From Sphingomonadaceae bacterium (GTDB lineage Bacteria; Pseudomonadota; Alphaproteobacteria; Sphingomonadales; Sphingomonadaceae): a stretch of 34,688 nt of DNA. Below, piece by piece: positions 26,901-34,688 of this stretch. How positions within the stretch are numbered: the stretch's first letter is position 1; each line of letters begins with the position of its first letter. The notes under the pieces were generated by a model. The model was not told where the DNA came from. It was given only the letters and a program-made list of their open reading frames with translations, and did not search any database. The stretch is from the NCBI GenBank assembly GCA_020630295.1, contig JAHDBR010000008.1, positions 30,121-64,808 on the forward strand. The letters are read 5' to 3'. The position numbers were made by a program, and so were the translations under genes.

Positions 26901-27334
26901 ACATCGAAACCGGTGCGGGAACAATCTCGCCAGGTGTCGGTGCCCGCTATGCACGGGTCGGCTTTGACCGGGTAAACGAAACTGGCGGCTTTGCCGGTCT
27001 CACGATTGACCGTGAAACCTATAAGAGCTTCCAAGGCCGTGCCGGTCTTGAGTTTGCTTCTGATCAGGACAGTACGTTCAAACTCGGAGCGAATGCGCAT
27101 TACGTGCATGAGTTCGAAGACGGACCGCAACTGTTCAACTCGAACTTCGTCGGCGGTACTGGCCCGGCTGCAACATTCGCACTGGCTGGCACAGATCAGG
27201 ATTGGTTCGAAGTTGGCGTTTCTGCCAGCGTCAATGCCGGTCCGGTCGAAGTCGGTGTAGGCTTTGACAGCACCATCGGCCGCGACAATGCTGAAGCACA
27301 AACCTATTCGGCAAGTGCAACCATCCGCTTCTAA
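23903..27334 (+). CDS. autotransporter serine protease (trypsin-like passenger)
   Basis: This is a type Va secreted protein: the passenger is carried to the surface by its own C-terminal barrel. The 1143-residue protein has a signal peptide (1-33, SPAHA before the mature IVPND), then an S1 trypsin-fold domain with H81 (AAHC), D151 (EADVALAS) and S280 (GDSGGPL) in the right order. The region about 330-560 is Gly/Asn/Asp-rich without recognised domains. About 540-760 is repetitive beta-helix-like sequence (VVIDRLTVRGPANLNI, TVDTLTIDGSAVL). The C-terminal barrel covers about 870-1143 and ends in the aromatic signature ATIRF. The ribosome binding site is weak (AGGGA). The substrate is unknown; self-release is possible but not shown. 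Confidence 0.93.
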   Translation: MTKSADRKVLNRLLAGAAPLALSLAAFSSPAHAIVPNDNVGPEDAVDNDDNFRGVGMFFRNDGFVCTGTLINPRTVLFAAHCVNNVDQDDFNENNLRSAFSFNVNALPGFISWFNNNFSSNPDLAVYNVNRIFYNQDSLTNPGAAGFLEADVALASLDTPAADIPTWALLFSPLPTPEEITDETGTGYHVNITGYGRSGTGTTGASQGIDWRRRSAENFVGALTSFDERNTFLFGAPFGNLPQSLYRLDFDDPNKTNPFDFNLYKDEPLEREGTTAGGDSGGPLILDAANNTLSEEDLVIGVLSGGSRFFGPQGFSSYGTESFYQPLYLFWDYIAAVNPYRYVTAKAGDGKWESSTHWETTLDPAYRIINANGDVVNGIPTSPGAGITGGSPDFGEVCFDREGDNPGDGCQDLSTGDNTPPARNIGEGVEIVSGIGSVSVDLLNGLGISNIGGRDDLNGDDFALAVQAQGTQANGIEFALEEAQGSDGGAPEFSADPLPAPTLANGLPGASGFVPNNIDPVITGDPATNVDPRYFDVTLANAGTTTLDSTVVIDRLTVRGPANLNIRFNGDLTSLIDISQFGGTINVDNALTSVGDYTIFGGMLSGNGTVTAPFVTNLMGAISPGQIGTVDTLTIDGSAVLSSASTLLIDIGPNGTSDTLAVTGDVSVGGVVALGTGIAGVVNGTGTQYTIVTAGGGILDANGDPLGTFNEGTISAILSQSFTYEENAVLMSIDAASYSTVIDGTDPVQVAFAQLLDQNRGNSALGDLYALDFFSASDIQSQLANLAPTAETGVRSLTAQTFTHMFNFHDRRLRTSRRSSAGGTIATLGNPLGTAEAGLARYSSPQAGIELGLQSDGEPTNVQEGAVPENMALYVAGGFMNGDGEAMPGFQAAETDFDGYFLAGGVEVFPSDNSVLGFSVYHSDIDSDTALAATADSKIWAGTVYGRVRTASGIAFDGQLSVSDYDVSTQRTVAFANTQQTLSTNDDSSGLTAALGVSYDIETGAGTISPGVGARYARVGFDRVNETGGFAGLTIDRETYKSFQGRAGLEFASDQDSTFKLGANAHYVHEFEDGPQLFNSNFVGGTGPAATFALAGTDQDWFEVGVSASVNAGPVEVGVGFDSTIGRDNAEAQTYSASATIRF

Positions 27335-27363
27335 GCGGCAGCATCGGGCTTCAGGCCCAAAGA

Positions 27364-27397
27364 AAAAGGGGCGCTCGGGAAACCGGGCGCCCTTTTT
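27364..27397. terminator. bidirectional terminator after the autotransporter gene
   Basis: AAAA plus GGGGCGCTCGG pair with CCGGGCGCCC plus TTTTT around a GAAA loop (27379-27382), with only G-T wobbles in the stem. The A-run and T-run at its ends let it act for the autotransporter gene (plus) and for the zincin gene (minus) that ends at 27447. Confidence 0.9.
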
Positions 27398-27446
27398 CAT
27401 TGATGGCGATTTTATACTACGCTGCTGTGATCCAATTTCGCTTGGG

Positions 27447-28202
27447 CTAATATGACCAATCCAGCAGATCCACCTGATCCAGTGCCGCCTGCACATCCGG
27501 ATCGTTACGATGGACGTAAGCAAGTGCTTTGCGCATATCCTTCTTTAAATACGGCTTCAGCTGCCGCTCGGCATCCACCAGCGAATGACCGCGCAATTCC
27601 GCGAAAAGAACTGTCGCGGTGGTCAGCGCCGCCTCCGACAAATATCCGTTCGTCGCGGTCTGGTGCATGGATGCGAGCCCATCTGACCAAGCCATGTAAG
27701 TACGTGCATTATTCGCCAGAAAAACGCCAAAGCCCAAATATGCCGCAGCACAATCGGTAGAGTGCTCCATCAGTTCAGGGCCGCCGGGCGGATCACCCGC
27801 ATTCGCCAACAAATAGTGACATAGCTCATGCGCCAAAGTGGCGGTCAGCCCTTCCGGGTTGCGTAGCATAGCGTCACTATACCGGATTACCGCTTCCCCG
27901 CTTTCAATCGAGAAAGTGCCGCAAGCGTTCATTCGGGTAGTCTCGAACCCCAATTCGTCCGTTTCGACATCCACGGCAACCTTCTCAAGGCGGCATGGCC
28001 ACTCCGCCATCCCCATCAAATCACGCACAGTATCGAACAGCTCCTGCGCAGTAGTTGCAGCAACAATGTCAGGGTGGTCCGGCAAAACGAGAGCCGGCGT
28101 AATCTCGCGGTCATCAAGCACGGTCTGTAGCCATGCGAAACACGCCAGAAGCCACTCATATTCACGCGTTGCAATCGGCAATTTTGGAGAGAAGAACACC
28201 AT
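27447..28202 (-). CDS. putative zinc metalloprotease (HExxH), function unknown
   Basis: I do not recognise the family. The 251-residue protein has no signal peptide or membrane span, so it is likely cytoplasmic. It contains a zincin motif H125-E-L-C-H129 in TLAHELCHYLLANAG, followed 17 residues later by E146-H-S-T-D150, either of whose acidic residues could be the third zinc ligand as in gluzincins or related groups. The C-terminal part is helical and charged. The start ATG at 28202 has no strong ribosome binding site. It diverges from the lysozyme gene with a 136-base gap containing a palindrome. Activity is inferred from the motif only. Confidence 0.75.
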   Translation of the reverse strand: MVFFSPKLPIATREYEWLLACFAWLQTVLDDREITPALVLPDHPDIVAATTAQELFDTVRDLMGMAEWPCRLEKVAVDVETDELGFETTRMNACGTFSIESGEAVIRYSDAMLRNPEGLTATLAHELCHYLLANAGDPPGGPELMEHSTDCAAAYLGFGVFLANNARTYMAWSDGLASMHQTATNGYLSEAALTTATVLFAELRGHSLVDAERQLKPYLKKDMRKALAYVHRNDPDVQAALDQVDLLDWSY

Positions 28203-28262
28203 TGGTCACATTTTCTGCTGTGAATTTAATGGCGGGTCAACTGCCGAAACCCAAACCGGCAA

Positions 28263-28284
28263 AGTAGAAAAACATTTTCCTACT
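28263..28284. promoter_or_regulatory. 22-base near-perfect palindrome between zincin and lysozyme genes
   Basis: The two halves AGTAG-A-AAAA and TTTT-C-CTACT pair at ten of eleven positions around the centre at 28273/28274. It lies 61 bases from the zincin start and 55 bases from the lysozyme start, an operator-like position for divergent genes. No regulator is recognised. Confidence 0.4.
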
Positions 28285-28338
28285 CGAACAAATGTCGGCA
28301 AATGGAGTCGCCTCGAACTGCCATTTACGAGGTTTCCT

Positions 28339-28935
28339 ATGCAGCGCCGCCATATATTTGACACCGTCCGTTCCATGCTTGGTCGCGGGTTCCGCCGTAG
28401 CGAGATAGTCGATCTCGACCGCGCTGTAGAATGTGCATCTGGAAATGCGGATGCTTGCGCAGCGCAGGCCTCATTTCCGAGCCAAATCGGGCCGCAAGGC
28501 ATCGCACTAATCAAAAGGTTCGAAGGCTGTGCCCGCTTGCGCACTGATGGGTTGGTGGAAGCTTATCCCGACCCCGGTAGCGGCGGTGCTCCCTGGACCA
28601 TCGGATGGGGGGCAACCGGCTCCGGGATCGGCCCCGGCACAGTCTGGACACGCGCCGAATGCGATGCGCGGTTAGAACGCGATCTGAAGATTTACGCTCG
28701 TGATGTGGCTCTGGCATTGGGTTCTGCGCCAAGAACGCAGGCGCAATTCGATGCGATGGTCAGTTTCCATTATAACACCGGCGCCATTTCCCGGGCGACA
28801 CTGACCGAACGCCACATCAGCGGCAATCTGGCGGGGGCACGCAAAGAGTTTGCGCGGTGGAATAAGGCCAGCGGCCGCGTGCTGAAAGGTCTGACCCGCC
28901 GACGTAGCGCGGAAGCAGCGCTCTACAGCGCGTGA
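28339..28935 (+). CDS. GH24 family lysozyme (phage-type endolysin fold)
   Basis: This is a predicted muramidase cleaving the MurNAc-GlcNAc bond of peptidoglycan. The 198-residue protein starts at ATG 28339 after an ACGAGG ribosome binding site; longer open frames upstream are antisense to the zincin gene. The first about 48 residues are an unassigned extension. The GH24 domain follows: FEGCARL with catalytic E62, the AYPDPGSGGAPWTIGWGATG segment with D78 and T87 completing the E-D-T triad, and FDAMVSFHYNTG. No clear signal peptide or SAR segment is seen, so export is unexplained. No holin, spanin or other phage gene lies nearby, so it looks like a domesticated gene. Confidence 0.88.
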   Translation: MQRRHIFDTVRSMLGRGFRRSEIVDLDRAVECASGNADACAAQASFPSQIGPQGIALIKRFEGCARLRTDGLVEAYPDPGSGGAPWTIGWGATGSGIGPGTVWTRAECDARLERDLKIYARDVALALGSAPRTQAQFDAMVSFHYNTGAISRATLTERHISGNLAGARKEFARWNKASGRVLKGLTRRRSAEAALYSA

Positions 28936-28961
28936 ATCCATCCAGCTCGGCCAGCTACTGA

Positions 28962-31900
28962 TCAATAATCGCGGCTGATTTCAGCGACCACGCTTTCGCG
29001 GCCAATGGTCGAAACGCTGGCCAGCAAAGACAGCCAGCTGGTGACCCGGAATTCCGCCTCGGTGGCGCTGTAACCGCGTCCGTCAGTTATAATCTCGACG
29101 TAGAACCGGCGCCCGATATTTTTGCCTAATGCCACACCCGTCCCGCGATTGATGGCTGGGTCGGCACTGACGATCCGCAAACGATCCAGGCCGATCGCGC
29201 TGCGCAGCTGGTTGATCGGATCAAGACCGGCCCCGCCGCGCAGGCTGGCCAGCGCGGTACCAAGTTGCAGCGCATCGGTCGCCGATAGCGACGTAATCGA
29301 GCCGCCAAAGAGCAACCGTGACAGAATCTCTTCCTCTGGCAGCAGCGGAGTAGAGCTGAAGGCGATCTCGGGATTGAGGCCATTGCCCTGCACAGTCACA
29401 CTCACATCAAGACCGTCTTTTTCTGTCTCTGCAACGATGTCGATGCGCGGATCAATCGGCACGCTGGCGTCAAAATCAATGCGCCCTCGGGTCAGTTCAA
29501 ATCGGGTGCCTGCAAAGCTGTAATCGCCGCGCACAACGCGCGCTTCTCCGCCAATGCGCGGATCATCTGTTGTCCCGCGCAGCTGGATATCGGCAGACCA
29601 TTCGCTCTCCAACCCCATTCCATCCACATCGACCCGGCTCGGGGCGTTGGCGTTAATGAGGTAGCGCCACGGCGCGCTGGCTGTACTGGAGGGAGCAATA
29701 TCGGCCGGTATGTTGATTTCCCGCGTTTTGATACGCGGCAGCGCCATATCCACATCCGCACTGCCCAGTTTCCAGTTTGCGCGATCAATCCGCACCTTCC
29801 CGGCGATTGTGCCCCCAATACCGTTGGAAACGATACGCAGCGGACCGGTAATGGTTGCCCCCAACCCGTTGGCATTCAGCAAGTTGGCATTCTTGGCCGA
29901 AACTTTAATGTCTAACACAGGCCCGCGCGGTCCAAGATTTTCCAAATCTATTGTCCCGCTGCCGGAGATCGAACCGCCATTAGAAGTGCTGCCTGAGAAA
30001 CGCGAAAGGGTAAGCCGTGATCCGGCGAACGATCCGCGCATGGACACTTTCTGCACATCGGTGCCGGACAACGCGCTTTGTACGCGCAAATTATCACTGG
30101 CCACAGAGCCGCGCACGCGCGGATTAGCGAGCGAACCGGTAATGTTTGCAGCTGCAGACAATGGACCTGTCAGGTCAAACGCCTCAACGCCCGAAAGCCT
30201 CCAAATGGCAGAGGCTGGTCCATTGAAACGCAATTGGCCGAACAGATTGCCAGCCTGCAATCGCTGGAACAATGCGCCCGATTGCGGAAGGCCGGTAATG
30301 CGCGCCTGCAACCGGCCCCGCCGCTCGCCGCCCTCGTCTATGACCGCGCGCGTGTCCAGCCGGTCTGCCGATAGGCGCGATACCAATGCGACATCAATCG
30401 GACGCGATGTCAGCACCAGACCTGACCGTGTCAAATTGTCAATTTTCACACGCGCATTGCCGACCGGCACGCCCGAACCGTTAGACCGGAAATCGATTTT
30501 GCCGGAAATATCGCCGCCTAACCCCAGATCCGCGACTGCGATATCGACCAATGCAAGCGGCATATCCTTAAGGCTCAGATCCATCTCGGTGGTTCCGCCG
30601 CCAAATTCGCCCGAAGCGACCAAGGCACCATCGCCATAGGATATCTGCGTCGGCTGCAACTGCCAGCCGCCATCATCCACTTGCGTGAGGACAGCGCGGC
30701 GCGGCATCCGTATATTGCGACCAGCGAACGAACCTTGTCCGGCAACGGCGATACGGCCCGGTGCAATCCCGGCGTTCAGCTGCAAGGCAAACCGGCTGCC
30801 ACGTCTACCCGCGAGAGACGCGGTTGCCGTGCCAGAACCGTTTTCCAGTTCAGCCCTTGCCGCCATTCTGCCGACAAACAGCGTGCCGTAAGACAGCCCT
30901 TCCCCGCTCATATTGCCGCTTATGGTGCTATTGCCGTCCTTCAGATATCCGCGCGCTTCAATGTCGGCCCGGCGCAAGGAAATCGGCGTAGCCCCGCCAA
31001 AATTGGCGCTGTTTGCATCGATATCGATAGCGAAGCCCTGCCCCCCGTCACGCGTGGCGAGGCCAATCCGGCCATCAAGGCCGCCACCCGATAGCAACAA
31101 ACGGCCATCAGCGCCCCCGTCTCCAAGGACCAGATTGCCACTGACAGAGGTTTTCCAGACATTCAGCGAATTGACCACAATCTGCGTCGGCCCGTCAGCG
31201 GGCGCGACCAAGTTGAGGATCCCGTCAAATTCACCGAGCAGTGACTGACCTTCTGTTTCTATCAGAAAGCCGTCATCGCTTGGCGCAATCGCGACACGAA
31301 CATCTTTCAAACCGGCCGCCGGAAGCGGGTTGGCGAACACAAGCACAGCGTTGGGGCCAGCATCATTCAGCGATGCCTCAACGGTGAAGTCGCCATAATC
31401 TGCTTGCGTCCCGCGTCCGGCAACGCTGGTTGTCCCGTTTGCTATCCTGCCATCCATCACAAGCGTGAGCTTGCTGGCGGCGACTCGCAGATTCTGGAAA
31501 TCAAGCGGCGCTGTGGCACCCAAGGATACGCCGCCATTTATACGGATATCCGGCCCGGCCAGATTTGCCAGCGTCGCATTGGTTACGCGCGGAATGCGCG
31601 CGGAAATATCCGCCTGCAAAGTCCACGGAATATTACTACCAATCCGGAAATCGATATTGCCGCCGCCATTGACAATGCCGACATTCTCCAGCGGCAATCC
31701 GTTCACGGCCACCGGACCGACCAAGGCATATGTTCCCAAATCGGTATTGCCGCGCAGCGCGAGCCGCGCATTCGCTTCGGGGAAATTGATCTGCAGATCG
31801 TCAGACAAAATCTTGCCGCCTGTATAGACCAGCGTGCCCTGAAGCGTTCCGTCAATCAGGCGCGGATCAATCAACGCATTGCCCGTTTCGACCCGCCCTA

Positions 31901-33161
31901 CATTTGCGCCAAGCGGCAAAGTGAAACGCGTCCCGTCATAAGTCGCAGTGCCTTCCTGACTCAGCTGCGCAAGACGGGTTTCACCGGATACGAGCTGATC
32001 CAGTGTCAGCCGGTGTTCAATCGAAAGATCACGGAATCCGCCGTCTAGCGTAGCGGCAATCTGGCCGTTCTCCAGCTGGAAAGTCTCCCCAAAAACATCG
32101 GGCTTCAGCAAACGCGCGGTCAAGGCAAAATCATCGAATCGGTTGTCAGCCAGATTGATCGCCCCGCTTCCAGACGTTTTGAGAGCCGCAGCTTTGACGG
32201 CCAGCTCGCCATCAAAAATGCTGTCTTCCAAAGTGCCGAAAGCGGCAATGTTGACTGCCTGACCGGCAAGCTCTGCGGGCAATCCGCTGAGGAATTCTTG
32301 CGGATATGCCTGACCAAGCACGCCATATTGGCCCGACTGGTTGGTCAGTTTCACTGATACAAAACGCTCGTCCTCGCGCCGCACCACCAATGCGCCGTCC
32401 CAATCGCTCCAGCTACCGTCCCCGTCTATCAGAGCACGGTAAGAGGCATCAGCACCGGTCAAACCGGCGAGAACCCCGCCTGCCGGAGCGTTGTAATCCA
32501 GCTTTATGTCAAACTTGTCCGCGTCGGGACGGGCATCGATCAGCGCGGCCAGCGTGTCGCTCTCACCCAAATCGCTATCGGCCTTTACGAAAACCCGCCC
32601 ATCGCGAATATCCGCCTCGGCCAGCATGGTAATAACCGGCGAAGTATCGCCAACGATACCTTGCGCGAGGGTCAGCCGGTCAATTTCAAACCGATCAATC
32701 CGGATATCAAAATCAGGGAGGATAGGCGCGTCCGGATCGCCTGGCAGCAATTCAGGTAACCGTAGCAAAGTCCCGCGCCGGGCGACCAGATTACGTATAT
32801 CAAGCCCCCGCGTCAGCCAGCTGAGCGGCCGCCAATCCAGCTCTACTTCGGGTATCGTCAGGAATACGCCTTGGGGATCAGAGACGCTGACATCACTCAG
32901 CACAGCTTCGCCAAAAATGTCGCCTTCAATTCTGCCAACTTCGAACCGAAGACCCGAAGCTGGTGCAACCTGCGCAATCTGATCGGTAATGATGCGCTTC
33001 CCGATCGAACTGTTGAGTATCGCAAACCCAATCGCCAGTAAGGCGAGGAGCAACAGCGCGGCGCCAATCAGCCAGTTGCGCAGCGTGTTTTTCCGCTTCT
33101 GTTTTGGAGCCTGTTCGATTTCGCTTTGGTCAGCGGTTGGCGCGTCGATTTGATCAGTCAT
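28962..33161 (-). CDS. tamB: TamB, inner-membrane anchored translocation and assembly module protein (DUF490)
   Basis: TamB spans the periplasm and works with TamA in outer-membrane protein assembly and, as an AsmA-like bridge protein, in lipid transport. The 1399-residue protein starts with a cytoplasmic, charged N-terminus, one membrane span at about 29-50, and a very long beta-rich repetitive region that would form a taco-shaped groove. The C-terminal 300-350 residues (from about the RIKTREINIP region to the final SRDY) match the TamB/DUF490 domain. The ATG at 33161 shares one base with the tamA stop (TGATG); a TTG one codon earlier is an alternative. It is the last gene of the minus-strand pair, convergent with the lysozyme gene. 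Confidence 0.95.
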   Translation of the reverse strand: MTDQIDAPTADQSEIEQAPKQKRKNTLRNWLIGAALLLLALLAIGFAILNSSIGKRIITDQIAQVAPASGLRFEVGRIEGDIFGEAVLSDVSVSDPQGVFLTIPEVELDWRPLSWLTRGLDIRNLVARRGTLLRLPELLPGDPDAPILPDFDIRIDRFEIDRLTLAQGIVGDTSPVITMLAEADIRDGRVFVKADSDLGESDTLAALIDARPDADKFDIKLDYNAPAGGVLAGLTGADASYRALIDGDGSWSDWDGALVVRREDERFVSVKLTNQSGQYGVLGQAYPQEFLSGLPAELAGQAVNIAAFGTLEDSIFDGELAVKAAALKTSGSGAINLADNRFDDFALTARLLKPDVFGETFQLENGQIAATLDGGFRDLSIEHRLTLDQLVSGETRLAQLSQEGTATYDGTRFTLPLGANVGRVETGNALIDPRLIDGTLQGTLVYTGGKILSDDLQINFPEANARLALRGNTDLGTYALVGPVAVNGLPLENVGIVNGGGNIDFRIGSNIPWTLQADISARIPRVTNATLANLAGPDIRINGGVSLGATAPLDFQNLRVAASKLTLVMDGRIANGTTSVAGRGTQADYGDFTVEASLNDAGPNAVLVFANPLPAAGLKDVRVAIAPSDDGFLIETEGQSLLGEFDGILNLVAPADGPTQIVVNSLNVWKTSVSGNLVLGDGGADGRLLLSGGGLDGRIGLATRDGGQGFAIDIDANSANFGGATPISLRRADIEARGYLKDGNSTISGNMSGEGLSYGTLFVGRMAARAELENGSGTATASLAGRRGSRFALQLNAGIAPGRIAVAGQGSFAGRNIRMPRRAVLTQVDDGGWQLQPTQISYGDGALVASGEFGGGTTEMDLSLKDMPLALVDIAVADLGLGGDISGKIDFRSNGSGVPVGNARVKIDNLTRSGLVLTSRPIDVALVSRLSADRLDTRAVIDEGGERRGRLQARITGLPQSGALFQRLQAGNLFGQLRFNGPASAIWRLSGVEAFDLTGPLSAAANITGSLANPRVRGSVASDNLRVQSALSGTDVQKVSMRGSFAGSRLTLSRFSGSTSNGGSISGSGTIDLENLGPRGPVLDIKVSAKNANLLNANGLGATITGPLRIVSNGIGGTIAGKVRIDRANWKLGSADVDMALPRIKTREINIPADIAPSSTASAPWRYLINANAPSRVDVDGMGLESEWSADIQLRGTTDDPRIGGEARVVRGDYSFAGTRFELTRGRIDFDASVPIDPRIDIVAETEKDGLDVSVTVQGNGLNPEIAFSSTPLLPEEEILSRLLFGGSITSLSATDALQLGTALASLRGGAGLDPINQLRSAIGLDRLRIVSADPAINRGTGVALGKNIGRRFYVEIITDGRGYSATEAEFRVTSWLSLLASVSTIGRESVVAEISRDY

Positions 33162-34688
33162 CAAAATGCCTGCCCAAGCGAGACATAGACTGCGACCGGA
33201 TTATCATCCGGCCCCGGATTCAGCGGTACGCCAACATCAACACGAATAGGTCCAAAGCCCGTATCGTAACGGATACCCAAACCGGCGCCGATACGGATCT
33301 GGTCAAGGTCAGGCGTTGTGCCGCGGCTTACCGAACCGGCATCCACGAAGGGCACAACCCACAAAGCTCCGTCGAAGAATCCCGTCCTGATGCGCGCTTC
33401 TGCAGCCAACTCGACCACAGAAAGGCCTCCGGTCGGCTCCCCTTCGACATCGCGCGGGCCGATTTGCTGGAAGCCGTAGCCGCGAACCGATCCGCCGCCG
33501 CCCGCATAGTAGCGGCGCGAGGGCGCGATATTTTCAAGATCTGTACCCGGAATGCTGCCGAACCGGACGCGGCCAGCCGCGATGACATTATCCGTGATAC
33601 TCTGGTAATAACTGGCATCCACCTGAGCGCGTAAATAGAAGCTTTCTACGCCTTGGGTCCGTGACACTTCCGGAGACAAACGTCCGCCCAGCCGGAAGCC
33701 TTCGGTGGGGTTGAGCAAGCTGTCTGACGTGTCGATCAGTGCCGTAACCGGCAGCGCGGCGACGAAGAATGTTTGCCGCGGCTGTGTCACACCGTCAACG
33801 GCAGCGGGACGCTCGCTCGAAGCGAGAATTTCCAGCCCGCCGCTCCAGCTCAGCGGCTTTTGGAAAAGCAGCGTACTTGTCCGTTCATAGGACGCTACAA
33901 ATGCAACCGTCCGCGCATCAAACGCATCGCTGTCGATGGTGCTGGCATAGGCATCCAGCGTCAGAACTTTGTCACGGCCGCCAAAATTGTTTTTTCTGAA
34001 AGTGACACCGGCAAGCTGTTCCTGCGTACCCAGAATACCGCGTAATTTCAGTGAACCTTCTGGCGGGAACAGGTTGCGATGTTCCCAGCTTCCCTGAAGC
34101 CGGAACCCTTCTTCCGAACCATAACCGATAGCGCCGGTAATCGTACGCAAGGGCGCTTTCGTCATATCGACGGCAAGATCAACGATCCCCGGTCCATCAG
34201 CTGTTGGCGGCGTGACTTCTACCGGCGTAATCGTGACCGACGATATGAGCCCGGTCGCGGCGATAGCGCGGCGCAGATCGAGTTCCAGGCTGCGTTTATA
34301 GGTGTCACCTTCGTCAAATCGGGCAATCGAGGCGATATGTTTACCTGACAAGAAGTCCGGTAGTGTGCTGGTGACACCGCCAAAAGCGTATTTCCCGTTA
34401 GGACTGACCGGTACGGTCAAATCACCGCTTGCCTCGCGGTGGTCGATTACCAGTTCTGGCTCGTCAATCACGGCAAACGGATAGCCGGTTTCGCCCAGCG
34501 CTGTATCCAGGTCTATCTGCTGTTCGACTATAACGTCGCTGGCTACCGGATCATTCACCTCAATCCCGAATGCCGCGCGCAGTTCCGCGTAATCAGGCGC
34601 CTGATTTAACTGGCCGAAATCAATCGAGGCATAGCGGTATAATTGGCCGGGCACGATATCAAACCGCACGCGTGCACGTGCATCGTCA
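33161..34688 (-). CDS. tamA: TamA, outer-membrane BamA-family protein, 5' end cut by window
   Basis: TamA is the Omp85-family barrel of the translocation and assembly module. About 508 codons are present; the frame stays open to the window edge (DDARARVRFDIVPGQ precedes the only start candidates), so the true start and first POTRA domain lie outside. Visible parts: POTRA-type sequence in the first about 170 residues (VRFDIVPGQLYRYASIDF; FDEGDTYKRSLELDLRRA), then a C-terminal barrel starting around ITGAIGYGSEEGF. The Omp85 lid-loop motif appears as GGGSVRGYGFQQIGP, and the protein ends in the barrel-type SLGQAF with a terminal phenylalanine. It is translationally coupled to tamB. Confidence 0.95.
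   Translation of the reverse strand, partial: DDARARVRFDIVPGQLYRYASIDFGQLNQAPDYAELRAAFGIEVNDPVASDVIVEQQIDLDTALGETGYPFAVIDEPELVIDHREASGDLTVPVSPNGKYAFGGVTSTLPDFLSGKHIASIARFDEGDTYKRSLELDLRRAIAATGLISSVTITPVEVTPPTADGPGIVDLAVDMTKAPLRTITGAIGYGSEEGFRLQGSWEHRNLFPPEGSLKLRGILGTQEQLAGVTFRKNNFGGRDKVLTLDAYASTIDSDAFDARTVAFVASYERTSTLLFQKPLSWSGGLEILASSERPAAVDGVTQPRQTFFVAALPVTALIDTSDSLLNPTEGFRLGGRLSPEVSRTQGVESFYLRAQVDASYYQSITDNVIAAGRVRFGSIPGTDLENIAPSRRYYAGGGGSVRGYGFQQIGPRDVEGEPTGGLSVVELAAEARIRTGFFDGALWVVPFVDAGSVSRGTTPDLDQIRIGAGLGIRYDTGFGPIRVDVGVPLNPGPDDNPVAVYVSLGQAF

Noticed and set aside
28263-28330. Possible alphaproteobacterial LexA box near GAAC words upstream of the lysozyme
   Set aside because: The two GAAC words are about 25 bases apart instead of the required 7, so they do not form GTTC-N7-GTTC.
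28339-28935. Prophage remnant suggested by the phage-type lysozyme
   Set aside because: No other phage genes, no attachment repeats and no composition change are seen; GH24 enzymes also occur as ordinary chromosomal genes.
29710-30639. 309-codon plus-strand open frame antisense to tamB
   Set aside because: Ser/Arg/Pro-rich shadow typical of GC-rich DNA; the opposite frame is a clear TamB.

Overview
The window reads as ordinary chromosomal DNA of a GC-rich alphaproteobacterium, most likely a sphingomonad of the Erythrobacteraceae type. That placement is inferred from gene content (division and cell-wall cluster layout, short class-2 ArgC, CcmA/CcmB, TamA/TamB, a secreted S9 peptidase, a trypsin-like autotransporter) and was not tested by any search. 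I see no rRNA, tRNA, CRISPR array, insertion sequence or prophage.

Region 1 (1-10993, minus strand) is the division and cell wall (dcw) cluster, in transcription order mraZ, rsmH, ftsL, ftsI, murE, murF, mraY, murD, ftsW, murG (murG runs off the left edge). Eight of the nine junctions overlap by 1 or 4 bases. The only real gap is murF-mraY, where mraY has its own strong ribosome binding site. Upstream of mraZ is a 360-base gene-free stretch (10994-11353) carrying an array of GGG-containing pentamers at about 10-base spacing. It resembles MraZ operator boxes and is the most interesting non-coding signal here.

Region 2 (11354-13937, minus strand) holds a 2Fe-2S ferredoxin, a cysteine synthase and two small membrane-anchored proteins of unknown role that overlap each other. 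Region 3 (14043-20145) mixes a DNA glycosylase, a secreted S9 peptidase and an SDR oxidoreductase on the plus strand, a pterin dehydratase (minus), the cytochrome c maturation genes ccmA-ccmB (plus) and methionine aminopeptidase (minus). Two tail-to-tail gene pairs there share their stop codons.

Region 4 (20337-23719, plus strand) is nitrogen and arginine metabolism: a small SH3-like protein translationally coupled to argC, then glnB (PII) and glnA (glutamine synthetase), with a possible sigma-54 promoter before glnB and a strong terminator after glnA. Region 5 (23903-28935) has a large autotransporter serine protease, a putative zinc metalloprotease and a divergent GH24 lysozyme. Region 6 (28962-34688, minus strand) is tamA-tamB, the translocation and assembly module of the outer membrane, with tamA cut by the right edge.

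I found no clearly new multi-gene system. The best candidates for follow-up are the phased mraZ upstream array, the glnB promoter region with its palindromes, the unknown two-gene membrane operon, and the zincin/lysozyme divergent pair around a near-perfect palindrome.
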